Below, piece after piece: positions 43,139 to 53,415 of a DNA stretch of 64,000 bases. This DNA is from an uncultured Clostridia bacterium (GTDB taxonomy: Bacteria > Bacillota > Clostridia > Christensenellales > UBA1242): assembly GCA_944377485.1 (NCBI GenBank), contig CALWFB010000004.1, forward strand, positions 1 to 64,000, written 5' to 3'. The stretch's first letter is position 1; every line of letters starts with the position of its first letter. The translations under genes were made by a program, and so were the position numbers. The notes beneath the pieces were generated by a model, which saw only the letters and a list, made by a program, of their open reading frames with translations, was not told where the DNA came from and searched no databases.

Positions 43139-44095
43139 TTAATAATTTTCATTTCCTTCAAGGATAATTCCATAAGATTCAAGTTTATTGATAACTTCTT
43201 CCATTGATTTAGCACCCATATTACGTACTTTCATCATTTCTGCACGTGTCTTCTTAGCAAGGTCACCCACTGTATCAATACCTGCTCTCTTCAAGCAGTT
43301 ATAACTACGAACACTTAATTCCATTTCCTCGATAGGTTTTTCGAATAATTTTGTTCTTTCGTCTTCTTTTCTAGCAACTAAAATGTTCATTCCGTCCATT
43401 CCTTCAACAAGTTCTACGAACATAGTTGCATAATCATTTAATAATTTAGCAGAAAGTGCAACGACTTCTTTTGCACTAACTGTACCACGTGTCTGAACAT
43501 CTAAAACAAGTTTGTCGAAGTCTAGGCTACGACCAACACGACTAGATTGAACTTCAAAATTGACACGTTTAACAGGAGTAAACAATGAATCAATCGCAAT
43601 AAAATCTACTTCATCTGAAAAATCTTTATTGACACTAGCTGGAACATAACCTCTACCTCTGCCAACGTAAAGAGTCATATCAAGGTCTGCATCGTCATCT
43701 ATTGTGCAAATATATAAGTCTGGATTGACAATACTTATACCATTTTCACATTCAATGTCCTTTGCATATACAACTGCTGGACCTTTCTTTTTGAGTGTCA
43801 TTGTACCTTTGAAATCTTCATCGGTGCTTTCTGTCTTCACTGCAAGAGCTTTGATATTCAAAACGATATCTGGCACATCTTCTGTCACACCTTTTATCGT
43901 TGAAAACTCGTGCAATACATTTTTAATTTTAATGCCTACAACGGCAGAACCTGGCAAAGAACTAAGCAAAGTTCTTCTAAGCATATTACCAATAGTAATA
44001 CCGAAGCCTTTTTCTAATGGTTCAACAGTAATAATTGCATGTGCACCATTGTCTTGTTCTTCCAAAGATATTTTTGGTTTTTCGATTTCCATCAT
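43139..44095 (-). CDS. rpoA: DNA-directed RNA polymerase alpha subunit
   Basis: Assembles RNA polymerase and contacts promoters and regulators. 318 residues: the N-terminal dimerisation domain includes GFGITIGNMLRRTLLSSLPG, and the C-terminal domain has VRSYNCLKRAGIDTVGDLA, the helices that bind UP elements. Length is normal for Bacillota. GGAG lies 9 nt before the ATG. Confidence 0.98.
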   Translation of the reverse strand: MMEIEKPKISLEEQDNGAHAIITVEPLEKGFGITIGNMLRRTLLSSLPGSAVVGIKIKNVLHEFSTIKGVTEDVPDIVLNIKALAVKTESTDEDFKGTMTLKKKGPAVVYAKDIECENGISIVNPDLYICTIDDDADLDMTLYVGRGRGYVPASVNKDFSDEVDFIAIDSLFTPVKRVNFEVQSSRVGRSLDFDKLVLDVQTRGTVSAKEVVALSAKLLNDYATMFVELVEGMDGMNILVARKEDERTKLFEKPIEEMELSVRSYNCLKRAGIDTVGDLAKKTRAEMMKVRNMGAKSMEEVINKLESYGIILEGNENY

Positions 44096-44110
44096 AATTC
44101 GTTTCTCCTA

Positions 44111-44728
44111 TTATCTTGAATAAAATTCTACAATCAAATGTTCTTGAATGTTCATATCTATATCATCACGTTCAGGAAGTGCAAGCACTTTACCAGTGAG
44201 ACTTTTTGAGTCAAACTCCAACCATTTTGGAGTATTTACTTTTGCTTCTTTCAAGGCTTTGAACATTTCAATATTTTGTTTGTTTTCTTTGATTTGAATC
44301 ACATCTCCCACTTTAACTTGATAAGAAGGTATATTTACTTTCTTGCCATTAACAGTGATATGTCCATGATTTACAATCTGTCTTGATTCTGAACGAGAAG
44401 AACCAATACCCATACGATAAACCACATTGTCCAATCTTAATTCAAGCATCTTCAATAATGCCCAACCCGTACCTTCTTTGCTACGAGTGGCTTTTTCATA
44501 ATATATTCTGAATTGTTTTTCAAGCAATCCATAAGTTCTACGAACTTTTTGTTTTTCTCTCAACTGCATACCGTATTCAGAGAACTTTTTCTTAGCAGTA
44601 CCATGCTGACCAGGAACTACTGGACGTTTGTCAAACGAACATTTAGTTAGACATCTCTCGCCCTTTAAGAAAAGTTTCATACCTTCTCTACGACATTGCT
44701 TACAATCTGGGCTAGTATTTTTTGCCAT
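44111..44728 (-). CDS. rpsD: 30S ribosomal protein S4, zinc-binding form
   Basis: Nucleates the 5' domain of 16S rRNA. 205 residues with an N-terminal CKQCRREGMKLFLKGERCLTKC zinc site spread over residues 10-31, and the S4 RNA-binding domain near 90-150. Part of the alpha operon between rpsK and rpoA. Confidence 0.97.
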   Translation of the reverse strand: MAKNTSPDCKQCRREGMKLFLKGERCLTKCSFDKRPVVPGQHGTAKKKFSEYGMQLREKQKVRRTYGLLEKQFRIYYEKATRSKEGTGWALLKMLELRLDNVVYRMGIGSSRSESRQIVNHGHITVNGKKVNIPSYQVKVGDVIQIKENKQNIEMFKALKEAKVNTPKWLEFDSKSLTGKVLALPERDDIDMNIQEHLIVEFYSR

Positions 44729-44736
44729 ATTTCCTC

Positions 44737-45132
44737 CTATAATCTTCTCTTCTTAGGTGGTCTGCAACCATTGTGCGGAATTGGAGAAACATCTTTGAAC
44801 ATCGTCACTCCTAGTCCAAATGTAGTTGCAGCACGAACTGCTGCTTCTCTACCGCCACCAGTACCAGCACCCTTAATATAGATAGCAATCTTGTTGATAC
44901 CAAAAGAGCTAGCCTTGCTCAATACATCTTCAACAACTTGTTGAGCAACGAATGGTGTACTCTTTTTAGCACCTCTATATCCCAATTTACCAGCACTGCT
45001 CTGTGCTAATTGATTGCCTTGACTATCTGTTAAAGATACTAATGTATTGTTAGAACTAGCTTGAATGTGCACAGCACCTTCACCATTACTAACTAAAATT
45101 TTCTTTTTCTTTGTTTCTTTTTTAGTAGCCAT
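44737..45132 (-). CDS. rpsK: 30S ribosomal protein S11
   Basis: Platform protein. 131 residues with a Lys-rich N-terminus, GAVHIQASSNNTLVSLTD and the conserved end SPIPHNGCRPPKKRRL. 13 nt separate it from rpsM. Confidence 0.97.
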   Translation of the reverse strand: MATKKETKKKKILVSNGEGAVHIQASSNNTLVSLTDSQGNQLAQSSAGKLGYRGAKKSTPFVAQQVVEDVLSKASSFGINKIAIYIKGAGTGGGREAAVRAATTFGLGVTMFKDVSPIPHNGCRPPKKRRL

Positions 45133-45145
45133 TATTTACTCCTTA

Positions 45146-45514
45146 TTACTTCTTCTTATTAGCTATTGTCACCCTAGGACCTTTACGTGTACGTGCATTA
45201 CGTTGTGTAGATTGCCCTCTAACTGGTAGGTTAGCGATATGTCTAAGTCCACGATAACATCTAATTTCTTTCAAACGTTTGATGTCCATAGCGACATTTT
45301 TACGTTTTTCACCTTCCACGACAAAATTAGCCTCTATATATTTACGAATAGAAGCGATTTCATTTTCTGTAAGGTCTTTTACTCGGGTATCAGGATTGAT
45401 ACCAGTAGCCTCTAAAATTTTATTAGCACTGGTTCTTCCAATTCCATAAATATAAGTAAGCCCGATTTCTACTCTTTTTTCATTAGGTAAATCCACGCCT
45501 GATATACGTGCCAT
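45146..45514 (-). CDS. rpsM: 30S ribosomal protein S13
   Basis: Head protein contacting the large subunit. 122 residues, starting [21 protein letters not shown] and ending in the basic tail [13 protein letters not shown]. Normal length. Confidence 0.97.
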   Translation of the reverse strand: MARISGVDLPNEKRVEIGLTYIYGIGRTSANKILEATGINPDTRVKDLTENEIASIRKYIEANFVVEGEKRKNVAMDIKRLKEIRCYRGLRHIANLPVRGQSTQRNARTRKGPRVTIANKKK

Positions 45515-45593
45515 AATTTTTCCTCCACTTAATGTAATTTATTTACTCACAATGCCAAATTGCCGCGAGACATTGTGCTTATTTTCGAATTTA

Positions 45594-45710
45594 TTAACCT
45601 TGACGTTGTTTGTGCTTAGGATTCTTTGAGCAAATAACCATAACTCTGCCATTACGTTTAATCACTTTACATTTTTCGCACATTGGTTTAACTGATGGTC
45701 TAACTTTCAT
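45594..45710 (-). CDS. rpmJ: 50S ribosomal protein L36
   Basis: 38 residues ([19 protein letters not shown]..., ending KHKQRQG) with the zinc site CEKC...C...H. It lies between rpsM and infA, its usual place. GGAG precedes the ATG. Confidence 0.95.
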   Translation of the reverse strand: MKVRPSVKPMCEKCKVIKRNGRVMVICSKNPKHKQRQG

Positions 45711-45721
45711 AATTTCTCCTT

Positions 45722-45943
45722 CTAGTTTTTATCTCTCCAAACAATTCGACCTTTCGTCAAATCGTACGGACTCATCTCTACTTTCACTTTATCACCAACT
45801 AATATCTTGATATAATTGGTACGCAATTTACCAGAGATATAAGCTGTAATTACATGGTTGTTCATAATCTTAACCTTGAAGTTGGTATTACCTAACACTT
45901 CAATTACTTCGCCCTCTGCTTCAATAAGGTCTTCTTTCGACAT
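45722..45943 (-). CDS. infA: Translation initiation factor IF-1
   Basis: S1-like OB fold blocking the A site during initiation. 73 residues: [37 protein letters not shown] and [10 protein letters not shown]. Of interest here because initiation on leaderless mRNAs depends on initiation-factor balance. It follows the KOW gene by one nucleotide. Confidence 0.97.
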   Translation of the reverse strand: MSKEDLIEAEGEVIEVLGNTNFKVKIMNNHVITAYISGKLRTNYIKILVGDKVKVEMSPYDLTKGRIVWRDKN

Positions 45944-45944
45944 A

Positions 45945-46214
45945 CTACTCCTTTACCATATAAACTTTAATCATTTTATAGATTTCTGTATTTGTTGCAA
46001 GTGACGAATTAATCTTTTTGATTATGTCGTCATCGTGTCCAACTTTTATCAAGTGCCTTGAATTTTTTTTCTTCGGCTTGTCCATAGTTCTATACTTACC
46101 ATCTATTATATCAAGATATCCGTTTTTGTCAATAGATGTGACTATAAATAAGCGATTTTTATCGTGTCCTGATAGTGATTTCACTATGTCTCCCACTGAA
46201 AATTCTATATCCAT
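45945..46214 (-). CDS. KOW-domain RNA-binding protein
   Basis: 89 residues. The N-terminus ([25 protein letters not shown]) is the KOW-like beta barrel found in a small L14e/L6e/L27e-type protein that sits between map and infA in many Clostridia. It probably binds ribosomal RNA. It is spaced by a few nucleotides from both neighbours, so it is in the operon. Function not established. Confidence 0.8.
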   Translation of the reverse strand: MDIEFSVGDIVKSLSGHDKNRLFIVTSIDKNGYLDIIDGKYRTMDKPKKKNSRHLIKVGHDDDIIKKINSSLATNTEIYKMIKVYMVKE

Positions 46215-46221
46215 AACACTC

Positions 46222-46968
46222 CTATAAAGTCAAGATTTCAACACCTGTATCTGTAATTAGAACTGTGTTTTCGTAATGTGCACTATCAAGTCCGTCCTGT
46301 GTTGTCACAGTCCAATCATTGTCTTCTAAATACACATAACGTTTTCCCATAGTAGACATTGGTTCAATCGCCAAGGTCATACCAGATTGTAAAACCACAC
46401 CGGAATTATAGTTGCCATAGTTTAAGACTTGTGGGTCTTCATGAAGCTTTGTACCAATTCCATGTCCGCACAATTCTCGAACCACACCATATCCATGTTC
46501 TTCCAAATAAACCTGAATTCTGTGGCTAATGTGACCCAATCTATCGCCCGCTTTAATTCCTTTAATTCCTTCAAAGAAGGATTGTCTAGTGGCTTCAATT
46601 AATTTTGCCTTCTCAATAGATATGTTGCCAACAGCAAACGTCCTTGCTGCGTCCGAATGATAACCTTGCCAAATCACTCCACAATCAATGGAGATAATAT
46701 CTCCTTCTTTTAGTGGCTCATCTGAGCAGAATCCGTGCACCACTTGTGCATTAACACTGGCACAAATCGTGTACGGAAACCCCTCATAGTTTAAAAAGGA
46801 AGGTTTTGCACCTTGTGAAATAATGTAATTATAGGCCAAATCGTTAAGGTGCGCACTGGTTTGGCCGGGATAGATAGATTGCTCAATTAGGTCAAGAGTC
46901 TGTTTTAATATCTTGCCTGCTTTTCGCATCTTCTCAATTTGTTCGTTATTTTTTATAGTTATGTTCAT
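46222..46968 (-). CDS. map: Methionine aminopeptidase, type I
   Basis: Removes the initiator Met. 248 residues with the metal ligands in SIDCGVIWQGYHSDAARTF (two Asp), CGHGIGTKLHEDP (His), LAIEPM (Glu) and TQDGLDSAHYENTVLIT (Glu). It has no N-terminal SEC-C zinc domain. It overlaps adk by 4 nt (ATGA), indicating coupling. Confidence 0.97.
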   Translation of the reverse strand: MNITIKNNEQIEKMRKAGKILKQTLDLIEQSIYPGQTSAHLNDLAYNYIISQGAKPSFLNYEGFPYTICASVNAQVVHGFCSDEPLKEGDIISIDCGVIWQGYHSDAARTFAVGNISIEKAKLIEATRQSFFEGIKGIKAGDRLGHISHRIQVYLEEHGYGVVRELCGHGIGTKLHEDPQVLNYGNYNSGVVLQSGMTLAIEPMSTMGKRYVYLEDNDWTVTTQDGLDSAHYENTVLITDTGVEILTL

Positions 46969-47585
46969 TTTATTACCTTCATAACTGCTTTTAATACTTC
47001 ATTTGGAGTCTTGGAAGCATCTATTTCTACCAAAACTCCACTTTCTCTGTATCTTTTGATTAATGGTTCAGTTTCTAATCTATATTGTTCAAATCGTTTA
47101 TTCGCTACCTCAGGTGTATCATCGCTACGAACTGTCAATTTACCATTGCAAACTGGACATACCAAATCTGGACATTTCACTCTTGTAGTGATATTCCCAC
47201 ATTTTGAACAAGTTAGTCTATTCATAATGCGCTTTAATGCATCTTCTTTTTTCAAATTTAAATAAATTGCAAGGTCTACATTACAAATCTTATCTAACTC
47301 ATCAGCTTGCTCTCTACTCCTAGGAAAACCATCAAAGATAACAATAGATTTTTTGTTATCAGACAATTTTTTATTGATTGTATCCATAACGATATTAGTA
47401 TCAACTAGTTCGCCTTTATCCATCTTTGATTTTATCAATTTCCCTAACTTTGAACCTGTTGCAATCTCATCTCTAAGCGATGAGCCAACTGACACTAATA
47501 AGAAATCTAAATGCTTTGATAAATCTTGTACCAAAGTTCCCTTTCCTGAACCTTGAATACCCAATAGAACAATATTCATTTTCAC
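46965..47585 (-). CDS. adk: Adenylate kinase with zinc-type lid
   Basis: Interconverts ATP, ADP and AMP. 206 residues with P-loop GIQGSGKGTLV, FDGFPRSREQAD, and a lid holding CSKCGNITTRVKCPDLVCPVC, the Cys4 zinc form common in Gram-positive bacteria. It lies between secY and map as usual. Confidence 0.97.
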   Translation of the reverse strand: MKMNIVLLGIQGSGKGTLVQDLSKHLDFLLVSVGSSLRDEIATGSKLGKLIKSKMDKGELVDTNIVMDTINKKLSDNKKSIVIFDGFPRSREQADELDKICNVDLAIYLNLKKEDALKRIMNRLTCSKCGNITTRVKCPDLVCPVCNGKLTVRSDDTPEVANKRFEQYRLETEPLIKRYRESGVLVEIDASKTPNEVLKAVMKVIK

Positions 47586-47587
47586 CC

Positions 47588-48895
47588 CTATTTCAAAAAT
47601 CCTCTATAATTTTTCATCATCATTTGAGCTTCTAATTGCTTGTTGAATTCAAGCGCAACCGAAACGACAATCAGCATACCAGTAGCACTGAATGCACTAT
47701 TCAATCCGCTTGCACCAATTCCGGTAAATACCAATGTAGGAATCAATGCCATGAACGCCAAGAATATAGCACCAAATAATGTTATACGTTTGTTGATACT
47801 ACTCAAATACTGTGATGTAGGTTTTCCTGGACGAATTCCTGGAATAAAACCACCATTTTGTTGAATTTGCCTACTAATCTCATCAGTATCAAAGTTTATC
47901 ATAGTATAGAAGTATGCAAATGCCAAGATTAAAAGTGCCAACAATACTGCATAGACCCAACTGCCCGCACCTATCCAAGTATTCCACCACTGAACAAATC
48001 CACTGCTTGAATCTGAATCAAAAATACTCATCAATAATTGTGGGAAAGTGAGTAAAGCACTTGCAAATATAATTGGCATAACGCCATTTGCATTCACTCT
48101 AATAGGGATATAGGTGGATTGACCACCATATAGTTTTCTACCCTTCATTTGTTTTGCATATTGAACTCCAACCTTACGTTCTCCGCCGTCAACAAATACA
48201 ACGAGAGCAAAGATTGCAATCAATGCTACAAGGAACAAAACTAATTGCCAAATTGCTGTCTGAGTAGTTTCCCCACCAACGAATAAGTTTTGGAAATTGC
48301 CCATAATAGCACTAGCAGCACTGGATAGAATACCTACAAATATCAATAATGACATACCATTACCGATACCAATTTCTGTAATTTTTTCGCCAAGCCATAC
48401 AGTGAACATTGCACCTGCAACTAGCATGATAACAATAAATGTATAGCATAGCACTTCGCTTCCACCAAATATTTCAATATGTGCGCTACCAGCCGTACCA
48501 AATCCTACTGCGATTCCTATTGCCTGAGCAAGAGCGATAATCAAAGCAGCAATCTTTGTATACATACTAATCTTCTTTCTTCCGTCAGCACCCTCTTTGG
48601 ATAGACGTTGCCAACTTGGAATAACAGCTGCAAGTAATTGAATTATAATTGACGCAGTAATATAAGGAGAAACACCGAGCGCTAAGAATGAACCTTGGGC
48701 AAGCGCACCACCGCTCACTGAGCTTAGCAAGCTCAAAAATGTACTTCCTTCAACATTGACGCCAAGTGCTTCGCTGTCTATGCCAGGTATTGGCAACCAA
48801 CAGCCTAGACGATAAACAAAGAGCAAAACCAAAGTCAAAATCAACTTGTTTCTTACTTCTTTGATTTTAAATGCGTCAGCTAATGTCTTAAACAT
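47588..48895 (-). CDS. secY: Protein translocase subunit SecY
   Basis: Channel of the Sec export machinery. 435 residues with ten membrane helices; GCWLPIPGID in the first loop, the plug region, and PGKPTSQYL and late cytosolic loops are recognisable. The frame abuts rplO with a shared nucleotide (TAATG), so translation is coupled. SecG is encoded 25 kb away. Confidence 0.97.
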   Translation of the reverse strand: MFKTLADAFKIKEVRNKLILTLVLLFVYRLGCWLPIPGIDSEALGVNVEGSTFLSLLSSVSGGALAQGSFLALGVSPYITASIIIQLLAAVIPSWQRLSKEGADGRKKISMYTKIAALIIALAQAIGIAVGFGTAGSAHIEIFGGSEVLCYTFIVIMLVAGAMFTVWLGEKITEIGIGNGMSLLIFVGILSSAASAIMGNFQNLFVGGETTQTAIWQLVLFLVALIAIFALVVFVDGGERKVGVQYAKQMKGRKLYGGQSTYIPIRVNANGVMPIIFASALLTFPQLLMSIFDSDSSSGFVQWWNTWIGAGSWVYAVLLALLILAFAYFYTMINFDTDEISRQIQQNGGFIPGIRPGKPTSQYLSSINKRITLFGAIFLAFMALIPTLVFTGIGASGLNSAFSATGMLIVVSVALEFNKQLEAQMMMKNYRGFLK

Positions 48896-49341
48896 TATAC
48901 CTCCTCTACACTGCCACCTTGTGCTGTAATCTTTTCTTTCGCTTGTGTGGTAAATTTATTTGCCACAACTTTTAGAGCAACAGACAAATCTCCATTACCT
49001 AAAATTTTAACGCCATCTTTTTCAATCTTTGACAAGATTCCACTTTCAAGAAGTTTGACAGCATCAACCACTGTATTAGGTTCAAAACTGTTAAGTTGAC
49101 TAACATTAACAATAGAATACACCTTTTTGAATTTAGCATTACTAAATCCACGAGCAGGTAATCTTCTGTATAATGGGTTCTGACCACCTTCAAATCCTGG
49201 ACGGACACCGCCACCGCTTCTTGCGTTCTGACCTTTATGTCCCTTACCAGATGTCTTACCAATTCCGCTACCGATACCTCTTCCTAGTCTTTTCTTGCTA
49301 GTTTTTTCTCCGTCAGCATTTTTTAAATCGTGTATATACAT
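48895..49341 (-). CDS. rplO: 50S ribosomal protein L15
   Basis: 148 residues with the Gly-rich start [19 protein letters not shown] and [18 protein letters not shown]. Late assembly protein. Normal length. Confidence 0.97.
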   Translation of the reverse strand: MYIHDLKNADGEKTSKKRLGRGIGSGIGKTSGKGHKGQNARSGGGVRPGFEGGQNPLYRRLPARGFSNAKFKKVYSIVNVSQLNSFEPNTVVDAVKLLESGILSKIEKDGVKILGNGDLSVALKVVANKFTTQAKEKITAQGGSVEEV

Positions 49342-49352
49342 AACTTTCTCCT

Positions 49353-49550
49353 TTATGCGTCTTCTTCCACTTTTAACAAGTGTTTAACTTTGAAGATACT
49401 ACCTCTAATGCAATCATTATCTGGAAGGACTCTTGTCTGACCTAACTTTCTGAAACCTAATGCTTCAAGAATCTTCGCTTGACGTTTGTTAAAGCCTGTT
49501 GCACTTTTAACTAATGTCACTTTTATAGTCTTTTCTTGCTTCTTTGCCAT
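49353..49550 (-). CDS. rpmD: 50S ribosomal protein L30
   Basis: 65 residues including [20 protein letters not shown] and [10 protein letters not shown]. Lies between rpsE and rplO as expected. Confidence 0.95.
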   Translation of the reverse strand: MAKKQEKTIKVTLVKSATGFNKRQAKILEALGFRKLGQTRVLPDNDCIRGSIFKVKHLLKVEEDA

Positions 49551-49558
49551 AAGTCCTC

Positions 49559-50077
49559 CTAAATTTCTTCAACTGATTTACCACGTAGCATAGCAACTTG
49601 TTCTTTCGTTCTCAAATTTTTCAAGCCGTTTAAAGTAGCTCTAACCACGTTGATTTTATCAGTAGAACCATAAATTTTTGCGCTAATATCAGTATAACCA
49701 GCCATTTCAAACACTGTACGAGCAGCACCACCAGCAATCAGACCGCTACCCTTTTTAGAAGGAAGCATTTTTACGTTGGTCTTAGCAAATTTACCGATAG
49801 TTTCGTGCGGGATAGTTCCATCAATAATAGCAACATTAATAACAGCTTTTTTAGCAGCCTTAGTTGCTTTTTCAATAGCAGCAGGTACTTCACTTGCTTT
49901 TGCAATTCCCATACCAACTCTACCTTTTTTATCTCCTACTACAACAAGAGCAGAGAAACGCATAGTACGTCCACCTTTGACAACCTTGGTGACTCTTCTC
50001 ACATCAAGCATTTTCTTGTCAAATTCGTCTTTTTCTTCAACCCTTGGTTTTCTAAATTCACGTTTTTGTTGTGCCAT
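49559..50077 (-). CDS. rpsE: 30S ribosomal protein S5
   Basis: 172 residues with the dsRNA-binding-like VTKVVKGGRTMRFSALVVVGD and the C-terminal KTNVKMLPSKKGSGLIAGGAAR loop near the decoding site. Normal form. Confidence 0.97.
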   Translation of the reverse strand: MAQQKREFRKPRVEEKDEFDKKMLDVRRVTKVVKGGRTMRFSALVVVGDKKGRVGMGIAKASEVPAAIEKATKAAKKAVINVAIIDGTIPHETIGKFAKTNVKMLPSKKGSGLIAGGAARTVFEMAGYTDISAKIYGSTDKINVVRATLNGLKNLRTKEQVAMLRGKSVEEI

Positions 50078-50086
50078 AATTTCTCC

Positions 50087-50455
50087 TTAAAATTTCAAGC
50101 CAGCAGCTCTTGCGCCGTCAGCAAGTTCTTTTACTCTTCCTGTATAAAGGTATCCGCCACGGTCGAACACTACTTCTTCAATTTTTTTCTTTTTAGCGAG
50201 ACGAGCAATCTCACCACCAACGTATTTAGCCTGTTCTTTATTAGTCATACCTTTTACTTTTGCTTGTATTTCTTTTTGAGTAGTATTACATGCAACTAGT
50301 GTCTTGCCAGTTGTGTCATCGATAATTTGTGCATATATATGATTTAAACTTCTATAAACACATAGTCTTGGACGAACACTTGTGCCTGTTAAGTCGTGAC
50401 GTAATTTGATATGACGTTTAACACGTTGAGCATTTTTATTAATCTTACTAATCAT
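50087..50455 (-). CDS. rplR: 50S ribosomal protein L18
   Basis: 5S rRNA-binding protein, 122 residues: RHDLTGTSVRPRLCVYRS, HIYAQIIDD and FDRGGYLYTGRVKELADGAR. Normal length. Confidence 0.97.
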   Translation of the reverse strand: MISKINKNAQRVKRHIKLRHDLTGTSVRPRLCVYRSLNHIYAQIIDDTTGKTLVACNTTQKEIQAKVKGMTNKEQAKYVGGEIARLAKKKKIEEVVFDRGGYLYTGRVKELADGARAAGLKF

Positions 50456-50466
50456 AACTTAACCTC

Positions 50467-51012
50467 CTACTTCTTCTTACCTGCCGACTTACCAGGTTTT
50501 AAGATTACACGTTCATCAGAATATTGTATACCATAACCATGATAAGGTTCGATAGGTCTTAATGCTTTAATTTTAGCAGCAATTTCGCCAACCAATTCTT
50601 TATTAGCACCTTTTACTAATATAGTATTGTTATCAGGAACTTCAAGAGTAATCCCTTCCACTTCTTCAAATTCTACTGGGTGGCTCAATCCTAAATTCAT
50701 TACTAATTTTTTTCCTTGTTTTGACAACTTATAACCAACGCCTTTAACAGTTAAAGATTTTTTGAATCCGTCTTTTACACCAATAATCATATTATTGATA
50801 AGCTGACGATACAAACCTTGTTTTGCGTTAGAATCTCTTGTGTCATCATTGCGAGTGACGAAGATTTGGTTGTCTTTTATTTCAACTGTGACATTATTTG
50901 AATATGATTGTGACAAAGTCTCTTTTGCACCTTTAACTGTCACAACGTTATCTTTAATATCTACGGTCACACCCGCTGGTATTGAGATAGGTAATTTTCC
51001 AATTCTTGACAT
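50467..51012 (-). CDS. rplF: 50S ribosomal protein L6
   Basis: 181 residues; MSRIGKLPISIPAGV start and the second-domain signature PEPYHGYGIQYSDE-like (IEPYHGYGIQYSDE). Binds near the sarcin-ricin loop. Confidence 0.97.
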   Translation of the reverse strand: MSRIGKLPISIPAGVTVDIKDNVVTVKGAKETLSQSYSNNVTVEIKDNQIFVTRNDDTRDSNAKQGLYRQLINNMIIGVKDGFKKSLTVKGVGYKLSKQGKKLVMNLGLSHPVEFEEVEGITLEVPDNNTILVKGANKELVGEIAAKIKALRPIEPYHGYGIQYSDERVILKPGKSAGKKK

Positions 51013-51023
51013 ACTTCACCTCT

Positions 51024-51422
51024 CTACCATACGTAGGCGAGCACTTCGCCACCTACATTCAATTTTCTAGCACTTTTATCTGTGATGATACCTTTGCTAG
51101 TAGAAACAATTGCAATTCCTAAACCGTTAAGAACTTTTGGTAATTGTTCAGTATTAGCATAAATTCTTAATCCCGGTTTGCTGATTCTTTTAAGTCCTTG
51201 GATAACTTTTTCACCATTAGGACCATATTTTAGTGTGATTTCAATCATCTTGATTCCATTATCAACGATAGACTTGTAATCTACAATATAACCTTCATCT
51301 TTCAAGATTTTGGCAATCGCAAGTTTCGTATTAGATTGTGGAACAAGAACACTTTCGTGCTTATTAGCATTCGCATTACGAATACGAGTAAGCATATCTG
51401 CGATAGGGTCTATACTTATCAT
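51024..51422 (-). CDS. rpsH: 30S ribosomal protein S8
   Basis: 132 residues: [19 protein letters not shown] and the end [27 protein letters not shown] central 16S assembly protein; in many bacteria it autoregulates the spc genes. Confidence 0.97.
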   Translation of the reverse strand: MISIDPIADMLTRIRNANANKHESVLVPQSNTKLAIAKILKDEGYIVDYKSIVDNGIKMIEITLKYGPNGEKVIQGLKRISKPGLRIYANTEQLPKVLNGLGIAIVSTSKGIITDKSARKLNVGGEVLAYVW

Positions 51423-51434
51423 ACTACTCTCCTT

Positions 51435-51620
51435 TTACCAACTAGCCTTCTTAACGCCAGGGATTTCTCCTTTGCTAGCCAAGTTTCTAAAACATATTCT
51501 GCAAATTCCATATTTTTTAAGTACGGCATGTGGACGACCGCAAATAGAACATCTCGTGTATTCACGAGTTGTGAACTTTTGCTTTCTTTTTTGTTTATTT
51601 ACCATTGCTTTTCTTGCCAT
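51435..51620 (-). CDS. rpsZ: 30S ribosomal protein S14, zinc type
   Basis: 61 residues with the zinc site [20 protein letters not shown], the short type Z form typical of Bacillota rather than the long type. Lies between rplE and rpsH. Confidence 0.96.
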   Translation of the reverse strand: MARKAMVNKQKRKQKFTTREYTRCSICGRPHAVLKKYGICRICFRNLASKGEIPGVKKASW

Positions 51621-51629
51621 AATTCACTC

Positions 51630-52187
51630 CTAATTACTCTTTTTGAACGGAATGCCCATCAATTTTAATAATTCATAAGCTTCTTCGTTCGATTTTGCGG
51701 TTGTGACGAATATAATGTCAAATCCTCTCACTGCATCAATCTTATCATAAATGATTTCAGGGAAGATGATTTGTTCTTTTACGCCAAAACTATAATTTCC
51801 ACGTCCGTCAAAAGATTTTGTGCTAAGTCCTTGGAAGTCCCTAACTCGTGGAAGAGCGATTGATACTAATCTATCAAAGAATTCGTACATCTTTTCGCCA
51901 CGAAGTGTCACTTTTGCACCAATCTTTTGTCCTTTACGAAGTTTGAAATTTGCAACTGATTTTTTTGCTGTTGTCACTACTGCTTTTTGACCAGCAATAA
52001 GACTTAATTCTTCAACAGCTGTATTAAAACTTTTTGCGTTATCTTTTTCCTTACCTAGACGAAGACTCAAAACGATTTTGTCAAGTTTTGGTATTTCCAT
52101 AACGTTTTTATAACCAAATTTTTCTTGCAAAGCCTTTTTCACAACTTCGTTATAGTATGCATGACGTCTATTAATTTCTTTTTCCAT
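51630..52187 (-). CDS. rplE: 50S ribosomal protein L5
   Basis: Binds 5S rRNA and the P-site tRNA. 185 residues with [21 protein letters not shown] and [18 protein letters not shown]. Normal length. Confidence 0.97.
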   Translation of the reverse strand: MEKEINRRHAYYNEVVKKALQEKFGYKNVMEIPKLDKIVLSLRLGKEKDNAKSFNTAVEELSLIAGQKAVVTTAKKSVANFKLRKGQKIGAKVTLRGEKMYEFFDRLVSIALPRVRDFQGLSTKSFDGRGNYSFGVKEQIIFPEIIYDKIDAVRGFDIIFVTTAKSNEEAYELLKLMGIPFKKSN

Positions 52188-52200
52188 ATGTCATACTCCT

Positions 52201-52557
52201 TTATGCCTTTTTACTGCTCTTTGCAGTCTTTTTTGTCTTAACAACATCTAATGATGCTCCGCATTTTTTACAAATACGTGTCTTTGTATCTCCTTCAACT
52301 GAATGAGCTACACGTGTTGCTTTCTTACATACTGGGCAGATGACTTGAACATTACTTATGTCAATAGCACCTTCTGATTTTATAATTCCGCCCTTGTCAT
52401 CCTTGCTTCTTGGTTTTTTGTGATGTGATTGAATGTTGACATTGGCAACAATCACTCTACCATCTTCTCTATTAACTTCTAGCACTTCGCCAGATTTTCC
52501 AGCATCTTTGCCTGCAAGTACAAGTACGTTATCACCTTTTTTAACACTATACTTCAT
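52201..52557 (-). CDS. rplX: 50S ribosomal protein L24 with zinc-ribbon-like insertion
   Basis: 118 residues. The KOW start (VKKGDNVLVLAGKDAGKSGEV) is followed by QSHHKKPRSKDDKGGIIKSE, then two CxxC pairs (CPVCKK and CKKC) forming a zinc ribbon, as in other Clostridia, and a Lys-rich tail. Confidence 0.96.
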   Translation of the reverse strand: MKYSVKKGDNVLVLAGKDAGKSGEVLEVNREDGRVIVANVNIQSHHKKPRSKDDKGGIIKSEGAIDISNVQVICPVCKKATRVAHSVEGDTKTRICKKCGASLDVVKTKKTAKSSKKA

Positions 52558-52566
52558 CTCTGCCTC

Positions 52567-52935
52567 CTATAATACTTCTGGTGCTAGTGAGATAATTTGA
52601 GTAAATCCCTTAGCACGAAGTTCTCTTGCAATAGGTCCAAATACACGTGTGCCACGTGGAGCCTTTTGTTTATCAATAATTACAGCAGCATTTTCATCAA
52701 ATTTAATTGAACTGCCATCTGGTCTTTGCACACCCTTTTTAGAACGCACAATGACTGCCATAACTACATCACCCTTTTTAACTTTTCCATCTGGGTCAGC
52801 TTTTTTAACAGAAGCCACAATGATATCGCCAATATTTGCGAATTTTCTAACAGAGCCACCTAAACAACGGATACACATAATTTCTTTTGCACCAGTGTTG
52901 TCGGCAACTTTTAATCTTGATAATGGTTGTATCAT
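52567..52935 (-). CDS. rplN: 50S ribosomal protein L14
   Basis: 122 residues: [19 protein letters not shown] and [17 protein letters not shown]. Highly conserved. Confidence 0.97.
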   Translation of the reverse strand: MIQPLSRLKVADNTGAKEIMCIRCLGGSVRKFANIGDIIVASVKKADPDGKVKKGDVVMAVIVRSKKGVQRPDGSSIKFDENAAVIIDKQKAPRGTRVFGPIARELRAKGFTQIISLAPEVL

Positions 52936-52944
52936 ATCTGCCTC

Positions 52945-53205
52945 CTACTTCGCTCTCTCAACGATAGAAAGAAGTCTAAAATACTTATCTTTACTTAGTG
53001 GACGAGTTTCTATTATTAAAACAGTATCGCCAACATGTGCTTCATTCTTTTCATCGTGAGCTTTATATTTTTTTGTATAAGTCATATATTTTTTGTATAT
53101 AGGGTGTCTTTTCTTGCTGGTGACCAAAACAGTAATGGTCTTGTCCATTTTGTCAGAAACAACAACACCTTGAATTGTCTTGCGGTTTACTTCTTTACTT
53201 TCCAT
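52945..53205 (-). CDS. rpsQ: 30S ribosomal protein S17
   Basis: 86 residues with [21 protein letters not shown] and [20 protein letters not shown]. Primary 16S binder. Confidence 0.97.
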   Translation of the reverse strand: MESKEVNRKTIQGVVVSDKMDKTITVLVTSKKRHPIYKKYMTYTKKYKAHDEKNEAHVGDTVLIIETRPLSKDKYFRLLSIVERAK

Positions 53206-53208
53206 ACA

Positions 53209-53415
53209 TTACTCCTTCGTTCCAGCCATTTTTTCTTTTAGGGCAGTTTTTACCCTAGCGATGTTCTTTCGAACAATTCTGATTCTTGATGTATCAGTAA
53301 GTTGACCAACTTTGTGTTGAAAGGTTAGATTGAATAATTCACTTCTAAGTTTGCTTTCTTCTGCTGTCAACTCTTGAATTGATAGTTCTCTATAATTATT
53401 CTTCATTGTTTTCAC
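53209..53415 (-). CDS. rpmC: 50S ribosomal protein L29
   Basis: 68 residues, two helices: [19 protein letters not shown] and [19 protein letters not shown]. Its start overlaps the 3' end of rplP by 20 nt, which is larger than usual; an internal Met (MKNNYREL) 9 nt later would reduce it. Confidence 0.92.
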   Translation of the reverse strand: MKTMKNNYRELSIQELTAEESKLRSELFNLTFQHKVGQLTDTSRIRIVRKNIARVKTALKEKMAGTKE